Shown here one piece after another: positions 33,858 to 42,047 of a DNA stretch of 64,000 nucleotides. How positions within the stretch are numbered: the stretch's first letter is position 1; each line of letters opens with the position of its first letter. The DNA lies in contig NZ_VZPP01000018.1 in the NCBI RefSeq assembly GCF_008801475.1, forward strand, positions 1-64,000, given 5' to 3'. The translations under genes were made by a program, and so were the position numbers. The stretch comes from Pseudomonas moorei (GTDB taxonomy: Bacteria > Pseudomonadota > Gammaproteobacteria > Pseudomonadales > Pseudomonadaceae). The notes beneath the pieces were generated by a model. The model was not told the origin of the DNA. It was given only the letters and a program-made list of their open reading frames with translations, and made no database searches.

Positions 33858-35116
33858 TGCGATAGCCCGCTGCGTTTATCGAAGTCGCCGTTTTCGAGGA
33901 AATACAGGCGATACCAGTTGGGGTCGTAGTTGCGCAGTTTTTCCCCGGGCAACGATGGCAACTGCGCGTTGGCGGCCAGCGGCTGGACCAGGTGCGGGGT
34001 GACGATCATCAGCAGTTCGCGCTCTTCACGGCTGATCGAAGAACTGCGGAAAAACGCGCCGAGAATCGGAATGTCACCCAGGCCCGGAAACTTGCTGACC
34101 TGCGAGCCGTTTTGCGTGCTGATCAAACCACTGATGACAAAGCTTTCGCCGTCGGCCAGGGAGATGCTGGTGTCCGTGCGGCGGATGGTGAACGCCGGCA
34201 CCGTGGTGCCGCCGATGGTCACGGCATTGTTGTAGTCCAGTTCGCTGACCTCGGGGGCGACCTTGAGGGCGATCTGATCATTGCTGACCACCGTCGGCGT
34301 GAGCGTCAGGCGGATGCCGAACTCCTTGTATTCGATGGAGTAGCTGTTGCTGTTGGCGCTGGGGATCGGGATCGGGATTTCACCACCGGCGAGGAAGCTC
34401 GCGCTCTGCCCGCTGAGGGCTACCAGGCTCGGGCGTGCCAGGGTGTAGGCGAAGCCGCTGCTTTCCATGGCATTGATGATGGCGAGGAAGTTGCCGCCAC
34501 CGGCGACGATATTGAACACATCGTTGGCCAGGGGAATGCTGGGGACGGCGATGCGCGGATCGATGTTGCGCAGCGGCAGCACGCGGGGGGTCACCGCCGT
34601 ATTGGGCACCGTGCCGGGAGAGCCGAACAGGAAGTTCGAGTTTTTGCCATAGATCGAGGTGCTGGCTTCTTTGAGTTTGGTCCGGCTGACTTCGACGAAG
34701 CGGATGTCGGTCTGCACCTGGGATGGCAGCGCCGGATCGTCCGATGGCAACCGCGCGGCGCTGGTCATGGCGGCGGTGGCGCGCCCCTGGACGAACACCA
34801 TGCTTTGGCGCGGAGCACTGGCGCAGGCGGTCCAGACCATCAGGCTGGTAGTGCCGGGGGCCATCCCGGTGAGCAGGAACGCCTGGTTGCCGTTGACCCG
34901 CACGTCGGCGATTTTCGGGTCGCCCACGGCCAGGCGGGTGATGGGAACGGGCGATTGCAGTTCCTGTTGCTGCCCTTCGCCGACTTCCACGGTGGCGGGT
35001 AACGGGCCCAGCGCGGCGCAGTTTCCGCCTGCCGCCATGGCTGCCGTCAACGGCAGGCTGCCCAGAAAGATGGCCCAGATCAAACCGTTGAATAACGGAA
35101 TAATACGTCTGCGCAT
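33854..35116 (-). CDS. rcpA: Tad outer-membrane secretin RcpA
   Basis: It forms the outer-membrane channel for the Flp pilus. A signal sequence (about residues 1-30) is followed by a BON/N0-type domain (ITRLAVGDPKIADVRVNG, a typical CpaC segment) and the secretin core with FLAGGEIPIPIPS, EYKEFGIRLTLTPTVVSND and the closing REERELLMIVTPHLVQPL. Length is 420 aa. It follows rcpC after 21 bp and overlaps tadZ by 4 bp. It corresponds to PA4304. Confidence 0.94.
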   Translation of the reverse strand: MRRRIIPLFNGLIWAIFLGSLPLTAAMAAGGNCAALGPLPATVEVGEGQQQELQSPVPITRLAVGDPKIADVRVNGNQAFLLTGMAPGTTSLMVWTACASAPRQSMVFVQGRATAAMTSAARLPSDDPALPSQVQTDIRFVEVSRTKLKEASTSIYGKNSNFLFGSPGTVPNTAVTPRVLPLRNIDPRIAVPSIPLANDVFNIVAGGGNFLAIINAMESSGFAYTLARPSLVALSGQSASFLAGGEIPIPIPSANSNSYSIEYKEFGIRLTLTPTVVSNDQIALKVAPEVSELDYNNAVTIGGTTVPAFTIRRTDTSISLADGESFVISGLISTQNGSQVSKFPGLGDIPILGAFFRSSSISREERELLMIVTPHLVQPLAANAQLPSLPGEKLRNYDPNWYRLYFLENGDFDKRSGLSQ

Positions 35117-35137
35117 GGAAAGCCGTCCTTGCTCGAT

Positions 35138-36091
35138 TCAGGGGGTCTGTTGAGTGAGTTCATTGCCGCGAATGACTTCCACGCCCGATTTTCTCGGTGC
35201 GGCGGGGGCACTGGCGACGACGGGTTTGGGCGGTGCGGTCATGGCCAGTTGATTGAACTGGATCAACTCGCGATTGGCGTTGGCGAGGTTGACCGGGGAA
35301 TCACTCTCGCCGGCCCAATAGCGGGCCAGGCGTTTTTCATCCGCACTGCGCACGGCCAGGCGCAATACCCCGGCCTGGGTGGCGAGCATCAGGCGACTCA
35401 CCAGTGGCGCGGGAACGGCGAGCAGGACGGTACGGGCGCTGACGCGCTGTTGTTCCTGCTTGAGCTTTTCATCGTTGCTGTAGGCCGGGCTGGTGGGTTG
35501 CCCATCGTTGCTCAGGCCCAACTGTTCGCCGACCCCCAGCACGCGCACTGCCGGGATCACCAGTTGCGCCGAGGGCTGGAGATTGATGGTGTCCATGCGC
35601 AAAAACAGCAAGACATCGACATAGTCCCCCGGTGCCAGTTGTCCGCCGGCATTGATGACTTCGTCCACGGATACGGCGAGCGCGCGTTCGTCCGAACGAA
35701 TCATCCGTGCCAGTTTGCTGCCGGCTTCGAAGCTTTCATCACTGAGCCAGGTACCGGCGCGCAGGCTGCGCCAAGGTGTGCGGCCGATTGCTTGATCGAG
35801 ACGGGTGAAGCTGCCGGCAGGGGCGGTGCGGAGTTTTTCCACGGCCACGTCGGCAGCAGTGATTTGCACGAACGGCGCGATGTCATGCAACAGCACGACG
35901 ACGGGTTGGCGGGTGTCTTCTTCCTGTGGCGCTGCTGCCGGGGGAGTGGCAGGGGACGGGGTTACGATTTGAGGTTGCGCAACCACAGGGGCTGCGGCCG
36001 GTTGTCGGCTCAGGGTGAAGCCCCAATAACCGGCAATGACAGCGCCCACCAGAGACAGTCCGGCAAGACCCAGAATGGCACGACTGTTCAT
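35138..36091 (-). CDS. rcpC: Flp pilus assembly protein RcpC/CpaB
   Basis: A periplasmic SAF-domain protein that supports the secretin. The 317-aa product has an N-terminal membrane anchor (ILGLAGLSLVGAVIAGYWGF), a Pro/Ala-rich linker, and the CpaB core with ITAADVAVEKL, SVDEVINAGGQLAPGDYVDVLLFL. The ATG at 36091 has an AGGGAG site; a start nine codons upstream is less likely. It is the first gene of the long minus-strand tad operon and is divergent from flp. It corresponds to PA4305. Confidence 0.92.
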   Translation of the reverse strand: MNSRAILGLAGLSLVGAVIAGYWGFTLSRQPAAAPVVAQPQIVTPSPATPPAAAPQEEDTRQPVVVLLHDIAPFVQITAADVAVEKLRTAPAGSFTRLDQAIGRTPWRSLRAGTWLSDESFEAGSKLARMIRSDERALAVSVDEVINAGGQLAPGDYVDVLLFLRMDTINLQPSAQLVIPAVRVLGVGEQLGLSNDGQPTSPAYSNDEKLKQEQQRVSARTVLLAVPAPLVSRLMLATQAGVLRLAVRSADEKRLARYWAGESDSPVNLANANRELIQFNQLAMTAPPKPVVASAPAAPRKSGVEVIRGNELTQQTP

Positions 36092-36415
36092 GACGGCACT
36101 CCCTTTCCTGCTGCGCACATATCCCGTATTAGAGAACGAGAAAACTTTGCAATAAGGCAGCTATGAACATTGGACTGATTCGCTATTTGACCCTAGCGCA
36201 GCTAGTGCAAAATGCCATTACGGACATCGAAATATCTGATAAAAGTGAACGATTAACCTGAAATGTCAGGTTCTTTGACGCCAACCAAATGACTAATACT
36301 TTCGTATTAATGCGTTCTTACAGTTGTTGGCCGGGGAAATGCCGACAATGCTGGTGCTGGCATAGGGGAATCATGTTGCGTCGGTGCAACACCCGCAGTC
36401 ATCAAGGAGAACGTC
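36092..36415. promoter_or_regulatory. 324-bp divergent rcpC/flp promoter region with two inverted repeats
   Basis: The region is richer in A and T than its surroundings and carries no gene. AACCTGA/TCAGGTT (36256-36273, 4-bp spacer) is an inverted repeat containing AATGTCAG. TAATAC/GTATTA (36295-36310, TTTC spacer) is a second one. Either could bind PprB or another regulator of the tad operon and flp. No intrinsic terminator is seen. Confidence 0.5.
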
Positions 36416-36628
36416 ATGTCGTTTGCCAAGGTTGTTCAGAAGATCAAATCCGAGATCGATTTCTATAAAAGTCTGGCCAAAGATACCGAAGGGGCTTCGG
36501 GTATTGAGTACGCCATTGTGGCGGCGATGGTGGCGGTGGTCATTGCCGGGCTAAGTGGGGGCATGGGCGCTTCTATTACGACTCTCTTTGGAACAATCAA
36601 AGATGCGTTGAAACCTATTACTCCGTAA
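36416..36628 (+). CDS. flp: Flp type IVb major pilin
   Basis: The structural subunit of the Flp pilus. The 70-aa prepilin has a 26-residue leader ending in Gly; cleavage in TEG/ASGIEYAIVAAMV would leave a mature pilin with Glu at +5 and Tyr at +6, as in Flp pilins, then a hydrophobic helix. The leader resembles that of other Pseudomonas Flp proteins. The ribosome site AAGGAGAACGTC is strong, fitting a highly expressed pilin. It is divergent from rcpC. Confidence 0.95.
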   Translation: MSFAKVVQKIKSEIDFYKSLAKDTEGASGIEYAIVAAMVAVVIAGLSGGMGASITTLFGTIKDALKPITP

Positions 36629-36702
36629 TTGAGGCCTCAGTCATTTGCCAAGGCTGAAAAACGGATTTTAATGTCAGCGCTAACCCATTCCAGGTGTTTC
36701 CT

Positions 36703-37116
36703 ATGAACGCTCCTGTGCTTTCGCGCCAGCAACTTCTACTGGTCGACGACGAGGAAGATGCGTTACTTGAATTGGCAGAATTGCTGGAGGGCGAGGGCTT
36801 TATCTGTTTTACCGCGACGTCGGTCAAACTGGCGTTGCAGCATTTGACACTTCATCCGGATATAGCGCTGGTCATCACCGACCTGCGCATGCCGGAGGAG
36901 AGTGGCATGTCGTTGATCAAGCGCTTGCGCGAACATACGTCGCGCCAGCATTTGCCGGTGATTGTGATGTCCGGGCATGCGGGCATGGAGGATGTCAGTG
37001 ACATGCTGCGGTTGCAGGTGCTGGATCTGTTTCGCAAGCCGATCTATCACGTGCGGCTGCTGGAGACGTTGAACAACCTGTTTCCGCAACCGAGGCTTCA
37101 GCTGGTTTACCCCTGA
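36703..37116 (+). CDS. Orphan single-domain receiver protein at the Tad locus
   Basis: A 137-aa stand-alone receiver with all phosphorylation residues: LLLVDDEEDA, the phospho-acceptor in VITDLRMPEESG, VIVMSGHA and the FRKPIY lysine. No output domain follows. It starts 74 bp after flp on the same strand, with AATGTCAG 26 bp before the ATG. It is not one of the named P. aeruginosa tad genes I know of. It could take a phosphate from PprA or another kinase and act as a CheY-like switch or a phosphate sink; its partner is unknown. An in-frame GTG at 36694 is less likely than ATG 36703. Confidence 0.85.
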   Translation: MNAPVLSRQQLLLVDDEEDALLELAELLEGEGFICFTATSVKLALQHLTLHPDIALVITDLRMPEESGMSLIKRLREHTSRQHLPVIVMSGHAGMEDVSDMLRLQVLDLFRKPIYHVRLLETLNNLFPQPRLQLVYP

Positions 37117-37165
37117 ACGTTGCTGATGGCGCGTGAATTCATCTTTTCGGTAACGGTGTATCCCC

Positions 37166-37264
37166 CAGTAGGAGCTGGCTTGTCGGGTCGCCGCATCGCA
37201 GCGAAGGCGGCCTGGAGAACACGAAACCATCCAAAAGGCTTCGCCAGCCCGCCGGCTCCCACAG
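37166..37264. repeat. REP pair
   Basis: CAGTAGGAGCTGGCTTGTCG and the inverted GGCTTCGCCAGCCCGCCGGC enclose about 60 bp between the receiver gene and the MaoC-like gene. Confidence 0.65.
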
Positions 37265-37270
37265 ATTTTC

Positions 37271-38125
37271 TCAGGCAAGCGGTCGCCAATGGCCAGTCAT
37301 GTGCTCCAGCTCCCCGGCGCTGATCAAGCGCAGATCGCCGCTCGACCCCGCCGCACTGGCGAGCAACGTCACCTCGCTGGGCAGACGTACCGGTTTCTTG
37401 AATTGCACCATGATCTCGAGGCTTGCCGCCGGTAGATGATCGACCAGCGCGGCCAGCGTGCGTGCCTTCAGCCACAAGCCGTGGGCGATGGCCGAAGGAA
37501 ACCCGAACAGTCTGGCGCTGGCTGCACTGAGGTGAATCGGGTTGTAGTCGCCGGACACCCTGGCGTACCGCCGGCCGATATCCGAAGGGGCTTTCCAGTG
37601 CGCGACTTCGCTCAGCGGCAGTGTCGAGTCCAAGACTTGTTCGAGGGGCTCCCCCTCAAGCTTGACGCCGCGACAAAGCATCCGGCTTTCGGCTTCCCAC
37701 AGCGATCCCAGTTGATCGCCCAGGGTCGTCACCAGATCGAAGGTCGCCCCCTTGGCATGGGGCTGCAGGTTCTGCACTTGCACGCTGACTCGAACCCGAT
37801 TGACCGCCCCCATGGGGCGCAGCACGCGGAGGCGATTGCTCAGGTGAATCAACCCGAGCAACGGAAACGGAAAGTCTTTGGCCGTCAGCAGTTGCATCTG
37901 CAAGGCGAAGGCGAGGATGTGTGGATAGGTCGGCGGTAACAAGCCGTTGTCGGCGTAGCCGCAGACGTTGCGATAGGCCGCCAGGCGTTGCGGATCGACA
38001 TCGACCCAGCAACGCAAACCGGAATCGGGCAGGGTGGTGCCAGTGATTTTTCGTCGCGTCGCCGCGCGTAAATACAGCCCCGGCAGGCTCGGCTCGCGGT
38101 TGAGTGTGTGCCAGTCAGTGATCAT
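37271..38125 (-). CDS. MaoC-like hot-dog dehydratase
   Basis: A 284-aa protein with a two-hot-dog layout. The MaoC/R-specific enoyl-CoA hydratase signature is in the C-terminal half: DIGRRYARVSGDYNPIHLS with the catalytic Asp and His, then FPSAIAHGLWLKAR. Such enzymes hydrate trans-2-enoyl-CoA or enoyl-ACP to R-3-hydroxyacyl thioesters. It starts 2 bp after the FabG4-like gene, and a thiolase is encoded divergently, so a fatty-acid or PHA-type chain-building role is plausible. Same order as PP_0580-PP_0582 in P. putida. The physiological substrate is unknown. Confidence 0.85.
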   Translation of the reverse strand: MITDWHTLNREPSLPGLYLRAATRRKITGTTLPDSGLRCWVDVDPQRLAAYRNVCGYADNGLLPPTYPHILAFALQMQLLTAKDFPFPLLGLIHLSNRLRVLRPMGAVNRVRVSVQVQNLQPHAKGATFDLVTTLGDQLGSLWEAESRMLCRGVKLEGEPLEQVLDSTLPLSEVAHWKAPSDIGRRYARVSGDYNPIHLSAASARLFGFPSAIAHGLWLKARTLAALVDHLPAASLEIMVQFKKPVRLPSEVTLLASAAGSSGDLRLISAGELEHMTGHWRPLA

Positions 38126-38127
38126 GC

Positions 38128-39480
38128 CTAAGCCCCCAGAACACTTTGCCCACAGACGCGCAAGGCTTGCCCGGTGAACGCGCCCGTGCCCGGTTGGGCG
38201 AGCCAGGCGACCGCTTCGGCGACGTCTTGCGGCAGACCGCCCTGGCCCAGGGAACTCATGCGTCGTCCGGCTTCGCGCAGGCCGAAGGGAATATGTGCGG
38301 TCATCTGGGTTTCGATAAACCCCGGCGCGACCGCATTGATGCTGATGCCCCTGGCCTGCAACAGCGGCGCCCAGGCCTGCGCGAGACCGATCAGCCCGGC
38401 CTTGCTCGCCGCGTAGTTGGTTTGTCCGCGATTGCCGGCGATGCCGCTGATCGACGCCAGCAGGATGACCCGGCCGTTGTCACGCAAGGTGCCGTTATCG
38501 AGCAAGGCCTTGGTCAGGACTTGCGGGGCATTGAGGTTGACCGCGAGCACCGCGTCCCAGAACTCCGGCGTCATGTTGGCCAGGGTTTTGTCGCGGGTGA
38601 TGCCGGCGTTGTGCACCACGATATCGATGCCGTCGGGCAACTGTTCGACCAGTTGCGTGGCGGCGTCCTCGGCGCAGATGTCGAGGGTAATGCTGCGCCC
38701 GCCCAGGCGCGCAGCGAGGGCGTCGAGATCGGTTTTGGCCGGGGGCACGTCGAGCAGAATGACGTCGGCGCCGTCACGGGCCAGGGTTTCGGCGATGGCG
38801 GCGCCAATGCCGCGTGCTGCACCCGTAACCAGCGCCTTGCGCCCGGACAGGGGCCGGGTCCAGTCCGTGACCTGGGTGTCGCAGGCGTTCAGGCGAATCA
38901 CTTGCCCGGAGACGAAAGCGCTTTTGGGCGAGAGGAAAAACCGCAGCGGGCCTTCCAGTTGATCTTCGGCGCCTTCGCCGACATGGATCAGCTGCAAGGT
39001 GCCGCCGCTGCGCAGTTCCTTGGCCAGTGAACGGCTGAACCCCTCAATCGCGCGCTGGGCACTGGCGGCGAAAGGGTCGCTCAAGGTCTGCGGCTCACGC
39101 CCGAGAATGACCAGGTGTGCGCAGTGGTCGAGGTTCTTCATCAGGGGCTGGAAGAACTCGCGCAGCTGTTTGAGTTGATCGGTGTGCACCAGATGAGAGG
39201 CATCGAACACCACGGCCTTGAGCTTGGAACCATGGCCGGGAATCCATCCGGTGGCCAGCGAAGGCTCGGTGCCGTAGCTGTAGATCGCGTCGGTCAGGCG
39301 ATTGGCGAAGGCGCTGACGTTTTCCGCCAGCGGCCCGCCGCCGATCAGCAGCGCACCCTCGACCGGGCGCAGGCGGCCGGCTTGCCAGCGCTCCAGGCGA
39401 ACCGGCGAAGGCAGGCCCAAGGCCCCGACCAGACGATGGCCGATGGAGGAATTGGCGAAGTCGATATAGCGGTCAGACAT
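38128..39480 (-). CDS. FabG4-like 3-oxoacyl-ACP/CoA reductase (SDR)
   Basis: A 450-aa high-molecular-weight FabG with two Rossmann domains. The N-terminal domain (about 1-205) is degenerate. The C-terminal SDR has cofactor loop TGAARGIGAAIAETLARDG, HNAGITRDKTLANM, and the catalytic Ser-Tyr-Lys set in SISGIAGNRGQTNYAASKAG. FabG4 enzymes reduce 3-oxoacyl thioesters, often with NADH. It is upstream of and coupled to the MaoC-like gene. The ATG at 39480 follows GGAG. The pair with the divergent thiolase suggests a self-contained acyl-CoA elongation or degradation set. Confidence 0.9.
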   Translation of the reverse strand: MSDRYIDFANSSIGHRLVGALGLPSPVRLERWQAGRLRPVEGALLIGGGPLAENVSAFANRLTDAIYSYGTEPSLATGWIPGHGSKLKAVVFDASHLVHTDQLKQLREFFQPLMKNLDHCAHLVILGREPQTLSDPFAASAQRAIEGFSRSLAKELRSGGTLQLIHVGEGAEDQLEGPLRFFLSPKSAFVSGQVIRLNACDTQVTDWTRPLSGRKALVTGAARGIGAAIAETLARDGADVILLDVPPAKTDLDALAARLGGRSITLDICAEDAATQLVEQLPDGIDIVVHNAGITRDKTLANMTPEFWDAVLAVNLNAPQVLTKALLDNGTLRDNGRVILLASISGIAGNRGQTNYAASKAGLIGLAQAWAPLLQARGISINAVAPGFIETQMTAHIPFGLREAGRRMSSLGQGGLPQDVAEAVAWLAQPGTGAFTGQALRVCGQSVLGA

Positions 39481-39572
39481 GGAACGCGCTCCAGCAGCTG
39501 AGGTTCAAAGTGTGGACCACGAATGGCGATCAGTCGTTCGATCCACTAGATAAGGCCTACGCTTGACCAGAC

Positions 39573-39656
39573 TGTAGGAGCGAGCCTGCTCGCGATGGTG
39601 TATCAGTCGAAGTCAATGTAGCTGACACACCATCGCGGGCAAGCCCGCTCCCACAG
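39573..39656. repeat. REP doublet (REPIN)
   Basis: TGTAGGAGCGAGCCTGCTCG and the inverted CGCGGGCAAGCCCGCTCCCA flank about 40 bp, head to head, in the thiolase/FabG4 divergent region. Confidence 0.85.
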
Positions 39657-39696
39657 AGGCCGGTGTTTTCATTGGATATTTCATCAGGAGCTTTTC

Positions 39697-40974
39697 ATGA
39701 CTCAGCTGCGCCGCGTCGCGATCATCGGCGGTAACCGGATTCCCTTCGCCCGCTCCAACGGTCCATACGCCACCGCCAGTAACCAGGCCATGCTCACGGC
39801 TGCTCTCGAAGGCCTGATCGAGCGCTACAACCTGCATGGCCTGCGCATCGGGGAAGTGGTTGCCGGGGCGGTGCTCAAGCTGTCGCGGGACATGAACCTG
39901 ACCCGCGAATGCGTGCTCGGCTCGCGGTTGTCACCCATGACGCCTGCCTATGACATCCAGCAAGCCTGCGGCACCGGACTGGAAGCCGCGTTGCTGGTGG
40001 CGAACAAGATTGCCCTGGGCCAGATCGACTGTGGCATTGCCGGTGGGGTCGATACCACGTCGGATGCACCGATCAGCGTCAGTGAGGGCCTGCGCAAGAT
40101 TCTGCTGCAAGCCAATCGCGCCAAAACCACCGGCGACAAACTGAAAACCTTTCTGCAGTTGCGTCCCCGTGACCTGATTCCAGAATTCCCGCGCAACGGC
40201 GAACCGCGAACCGGCTTGTCCATGGGGCAGCACTGCGAGCTGATGGCGCAGACCTGGAACATTCCCCGCGAAGCACAGGATCAACTGGCCCTGGAGAGCC
40301 ATCAAAAACTGGCCGCGTCCTATGCCGAAGGCTGGCACAACGATTTGATGACACCCTTCCTCGGCCTCACCCGTGACAACAACCTGCGTGCGGACTCGAC
40401 GCTGGAAAAGCTTGCCGCGCTCAAACCGGCCTATGAAAAAAGTGCCAAGGGCACCCTGACGGCGGGCAACTCCACGCCGCTGACCGATGGTGCATCACTG
40501 GTGCTGCTGGGCAGTGAAGCGTGGGCCAGGGAACGTGGCTTGCCGATTCTGGCGTACCTGCGCGACGGCGAGGCGGCGGCGGTGGACTTCGTCAACGGCG
40601 CCGAAGGGCTGTTGATGGCGCCGGTGTATGCGGTGCCGCGCTTGCTGGCGCGCAACGGCCTGACGTTGCAGGACTTCGATTACTACGAAATCCACGAAGC
40701 CTTCGCCGCACAAGTGCTCTGCACCTTGAAAGCCTGGGAGGACCCGGACTACTGCAAGACCCGCCTCGGCCTCGATGCGCCTTTGGGTTCGATCGATCGC
40801 AGTCGGCTCAACGTCAAAGGCAGCTCGCTGGCGGCCGGGCACCCGTTTGCCGCCACGGGCGGGCGCATCGTTGCCAACCTGGCGAAGCTGTTGGATGCGG
40901 CAGGCAAAGGCCGGGGCCTGATCTCGATCTGTGCTGCGGGAGGGCAGGGTGTCACCGCCATCATCGAGCGCTGA
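39697..40974 (+). CDS. Acetyl-CoA C-acyltransferase (thiolase, FadI-like)
   Basis: A 425-aa thiolase that joins or splits acyl-CoA and acetyl-CoA. The acyl-accepting Cys is in QQACGTGLEAA, and the C-terminal catalytic residues are in NVKGSSLAAGHPFAATGGR and CAAGGQGVTAI. GGVDTTSDAPI is also conserved. It is longer than ordinary PhaA-type thiolases and resembles the FadI group. It starts behind AGGAGCTTTTC, divergent from FabG4/MaoC, which use the same class of substrate. It may act with them in an unlinked beta-oxidation or elongation cycle. Confidence 0.9.
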   Translation: MTQLRRVAIIGGNRIPFARSNGPYATASNQAMLTAALEGLIERYNLHGLRIGEVVAGAVLKLSRDMNLTRECVLGSRLSPMTPAYDIQQACGTGLEAALLVANKIALGQIDCGIAGGVDTTSDAPISVSEGLRKILLQANRAKTTGDKLKTFLQLRPRDLIPEFPRNGEPRTGLSMGQHCELMAQTWNIPREAQDQLALESHQKLAASYAEGWHNDLMTPFLGLTRDNNLRADSTLEKLAALKPAYEKSAKGTLTAGNSTPLTDGASLVLLGSEAWARERGLPILAYLRDGEAAAVDFVNGAEGLLMAPVYAVPRLLARNGLTLQDFDYYEIHEAFAAQVLCTLKAWEDPDYCKTRLGLDAPLGSIDRSRLNVKGSSLAAGHPFAATGGRIVANLAKLLDAAGKGRGLISICAAGGQGVTAIIER

Positions 40975-40996
40975 TTTTTGAAGTCAGCGAAAAACC

Positions 40997-41087
40997 TGTG
41001 GGAGCGGGCTTGCCCGCGATGGGGGCTGCACATTCAACAACTCTGTTGCCTGACACACCGCTATCGCGGGCAAGCCCTCTCCCACAA
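40997..41087. repeat. REP doublet (REPIN)
   Basis: TGTGGGAGCGGGCTTGCCCG and its inverse ATCGCGGGCAAGCCCTCTCC flank about 45 bp downstream of the thiolase. Confidence 0.85.
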
Positions 41088-41165
41088 GGACCACCGGTGT
41101 TGAATAGATGTGTGACATGGCCTAACGTCGGCCCCATCAGCCGTCTCGCAACATAAGGCCAGTCA

Positions 41166-41957
41166 ATGCCGACTAACGGACAAATCACCCTCGAACGGAG
41201 CATTCCACCCCTCAAGACGTTGCCGCGTCCGCTGTATGCGCGGGTGGAGAGCCTCAATGCCGGTTCGTGGACGCCGTCCCATCGCCACGACTGGGTGCAG
41301 TTTTCCTATGCGATCAGTGGCGTACTCGGCGTGCACACCGCCGAGGGCAGTTTCTTCGCACCGCCGCAGTGGGGGATCTGGATTCCGGCGGATCTGGAGC
41401 ATCAAGTGGTGACGTCGATGCGCGCCGAGATGCGCAGCCTCTACGTACGTCGCGAGGATTGTCAGTGGGCGGACGGGCGTTGCCGGGTGCTGGAAGTGAC
41501 GCCACTGGCCCGTGAACTGATCAAGAGTTTTTGCCTGCTGCCCGTGGAGTATCCGCAGGGCGATAGCCCGCAGGCGCGGCTGGTGAGTGTGCTGCTGGAT
41601 CAGTTGGCCACGTTGCCGGAAGTCGGGTTTTCCCTGCCGTTGCCCCGGCATCAACGGTTGCTGGGATTGTGCAACGAGCTGATTGAAAATCCCGAGCAGA
41701 ACGTGACGTTGCAGGCGTGGGCAGAGCGCTTGGGCACTTCGGAGAAAACCCTGATGCGCCTGTTTCAGCGCGAGACGGGGTTGAGCTTCCGCAGCTGGCG
41801 CCAGCGCATGCGGCTGCTGTCGTCGTTGAGTTTGCTGGAGGAGGGCGACAGCGTGACCAATGCCGCGCTGGCCTGTGGGTATGACTCGACGTCGGCGTTT
41901 ATTGCGGCGTTCAAAGGTCTGTTCGGGTTTACGCCGGGAGAGTTGTTTCGGCAGTGA
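41166..41957 (+). CDS. AraC-family transcriptional regulator
   Basis: A 263-aa regulator with an N-terminal cupin-like sensor (SHRHDWVQFSYAISGVLGVH, FFAPPQWGIWIPADLEHQV) and a C-terminal AraC double HTH (LQAWAERLGTSEKTLMRLFQ, NAALACGYDSTSAFIAAFKGLFG). Cupin-type AraC proteins of this sort often control efflux or small-molecule metabolism. The ATG is preceded by AAGG. The gene stands alone between two REP clusters, convergent with a chemoreceptor. Its target is not evident; the adjoining thiolase is one candidate. Confidence 0.9.
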   Translation: MPTNGQITLERSIPPLKTLPRPLYARVESLNAGSWTPSHRHDWVQFSYAISGVLGVHTAEGSFFAPPQWGIWIPADLEHQVVTSMRAEMRSLYVRREDCQWADGRCRVLEVTPLARELIKSFCLLPVEYPQGDSPQARLVSVLLDQLATLPEVGFSLPLPRHQRLLGLCNELIENPEQNVTLQAWAERLGTSEKTLMRLFQRETGLSFRSWRQRMRLLSSLSLLEEGDSVTNAALACGYDSTSAFIAAFKGLFGFTPGELFRQ

Positions 41958-41962
41958 TGAAG

Positions 41963-42026
41963 CCTTCGCTGGCAAGCCAGCTCCCACAGGTGACGCAAAT
42001 CTTGTAGGAGCTGGCGTGCCAGCGAT
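41963..42026. repeat. REP doublet
   Basis: CTTCGCTGGCAAGCCAGCTC and TGTAGGAGCTGGCGTGCCAG in opposite orientation, 20 bp before the end of the chemoreceptor gene. Confidence 0.75.
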
Positions 42027-42047
42027 CGACCGCGAAGCGGTCGCCGG

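Noticed and set aside
39573..41087. Repeated palindromes that could look like a CRISPR array
   Set aside because: Spacing is irregular, copies are inverted in pairs, and the core is the known Pseudomonas REP sequence; no cas genes are present.
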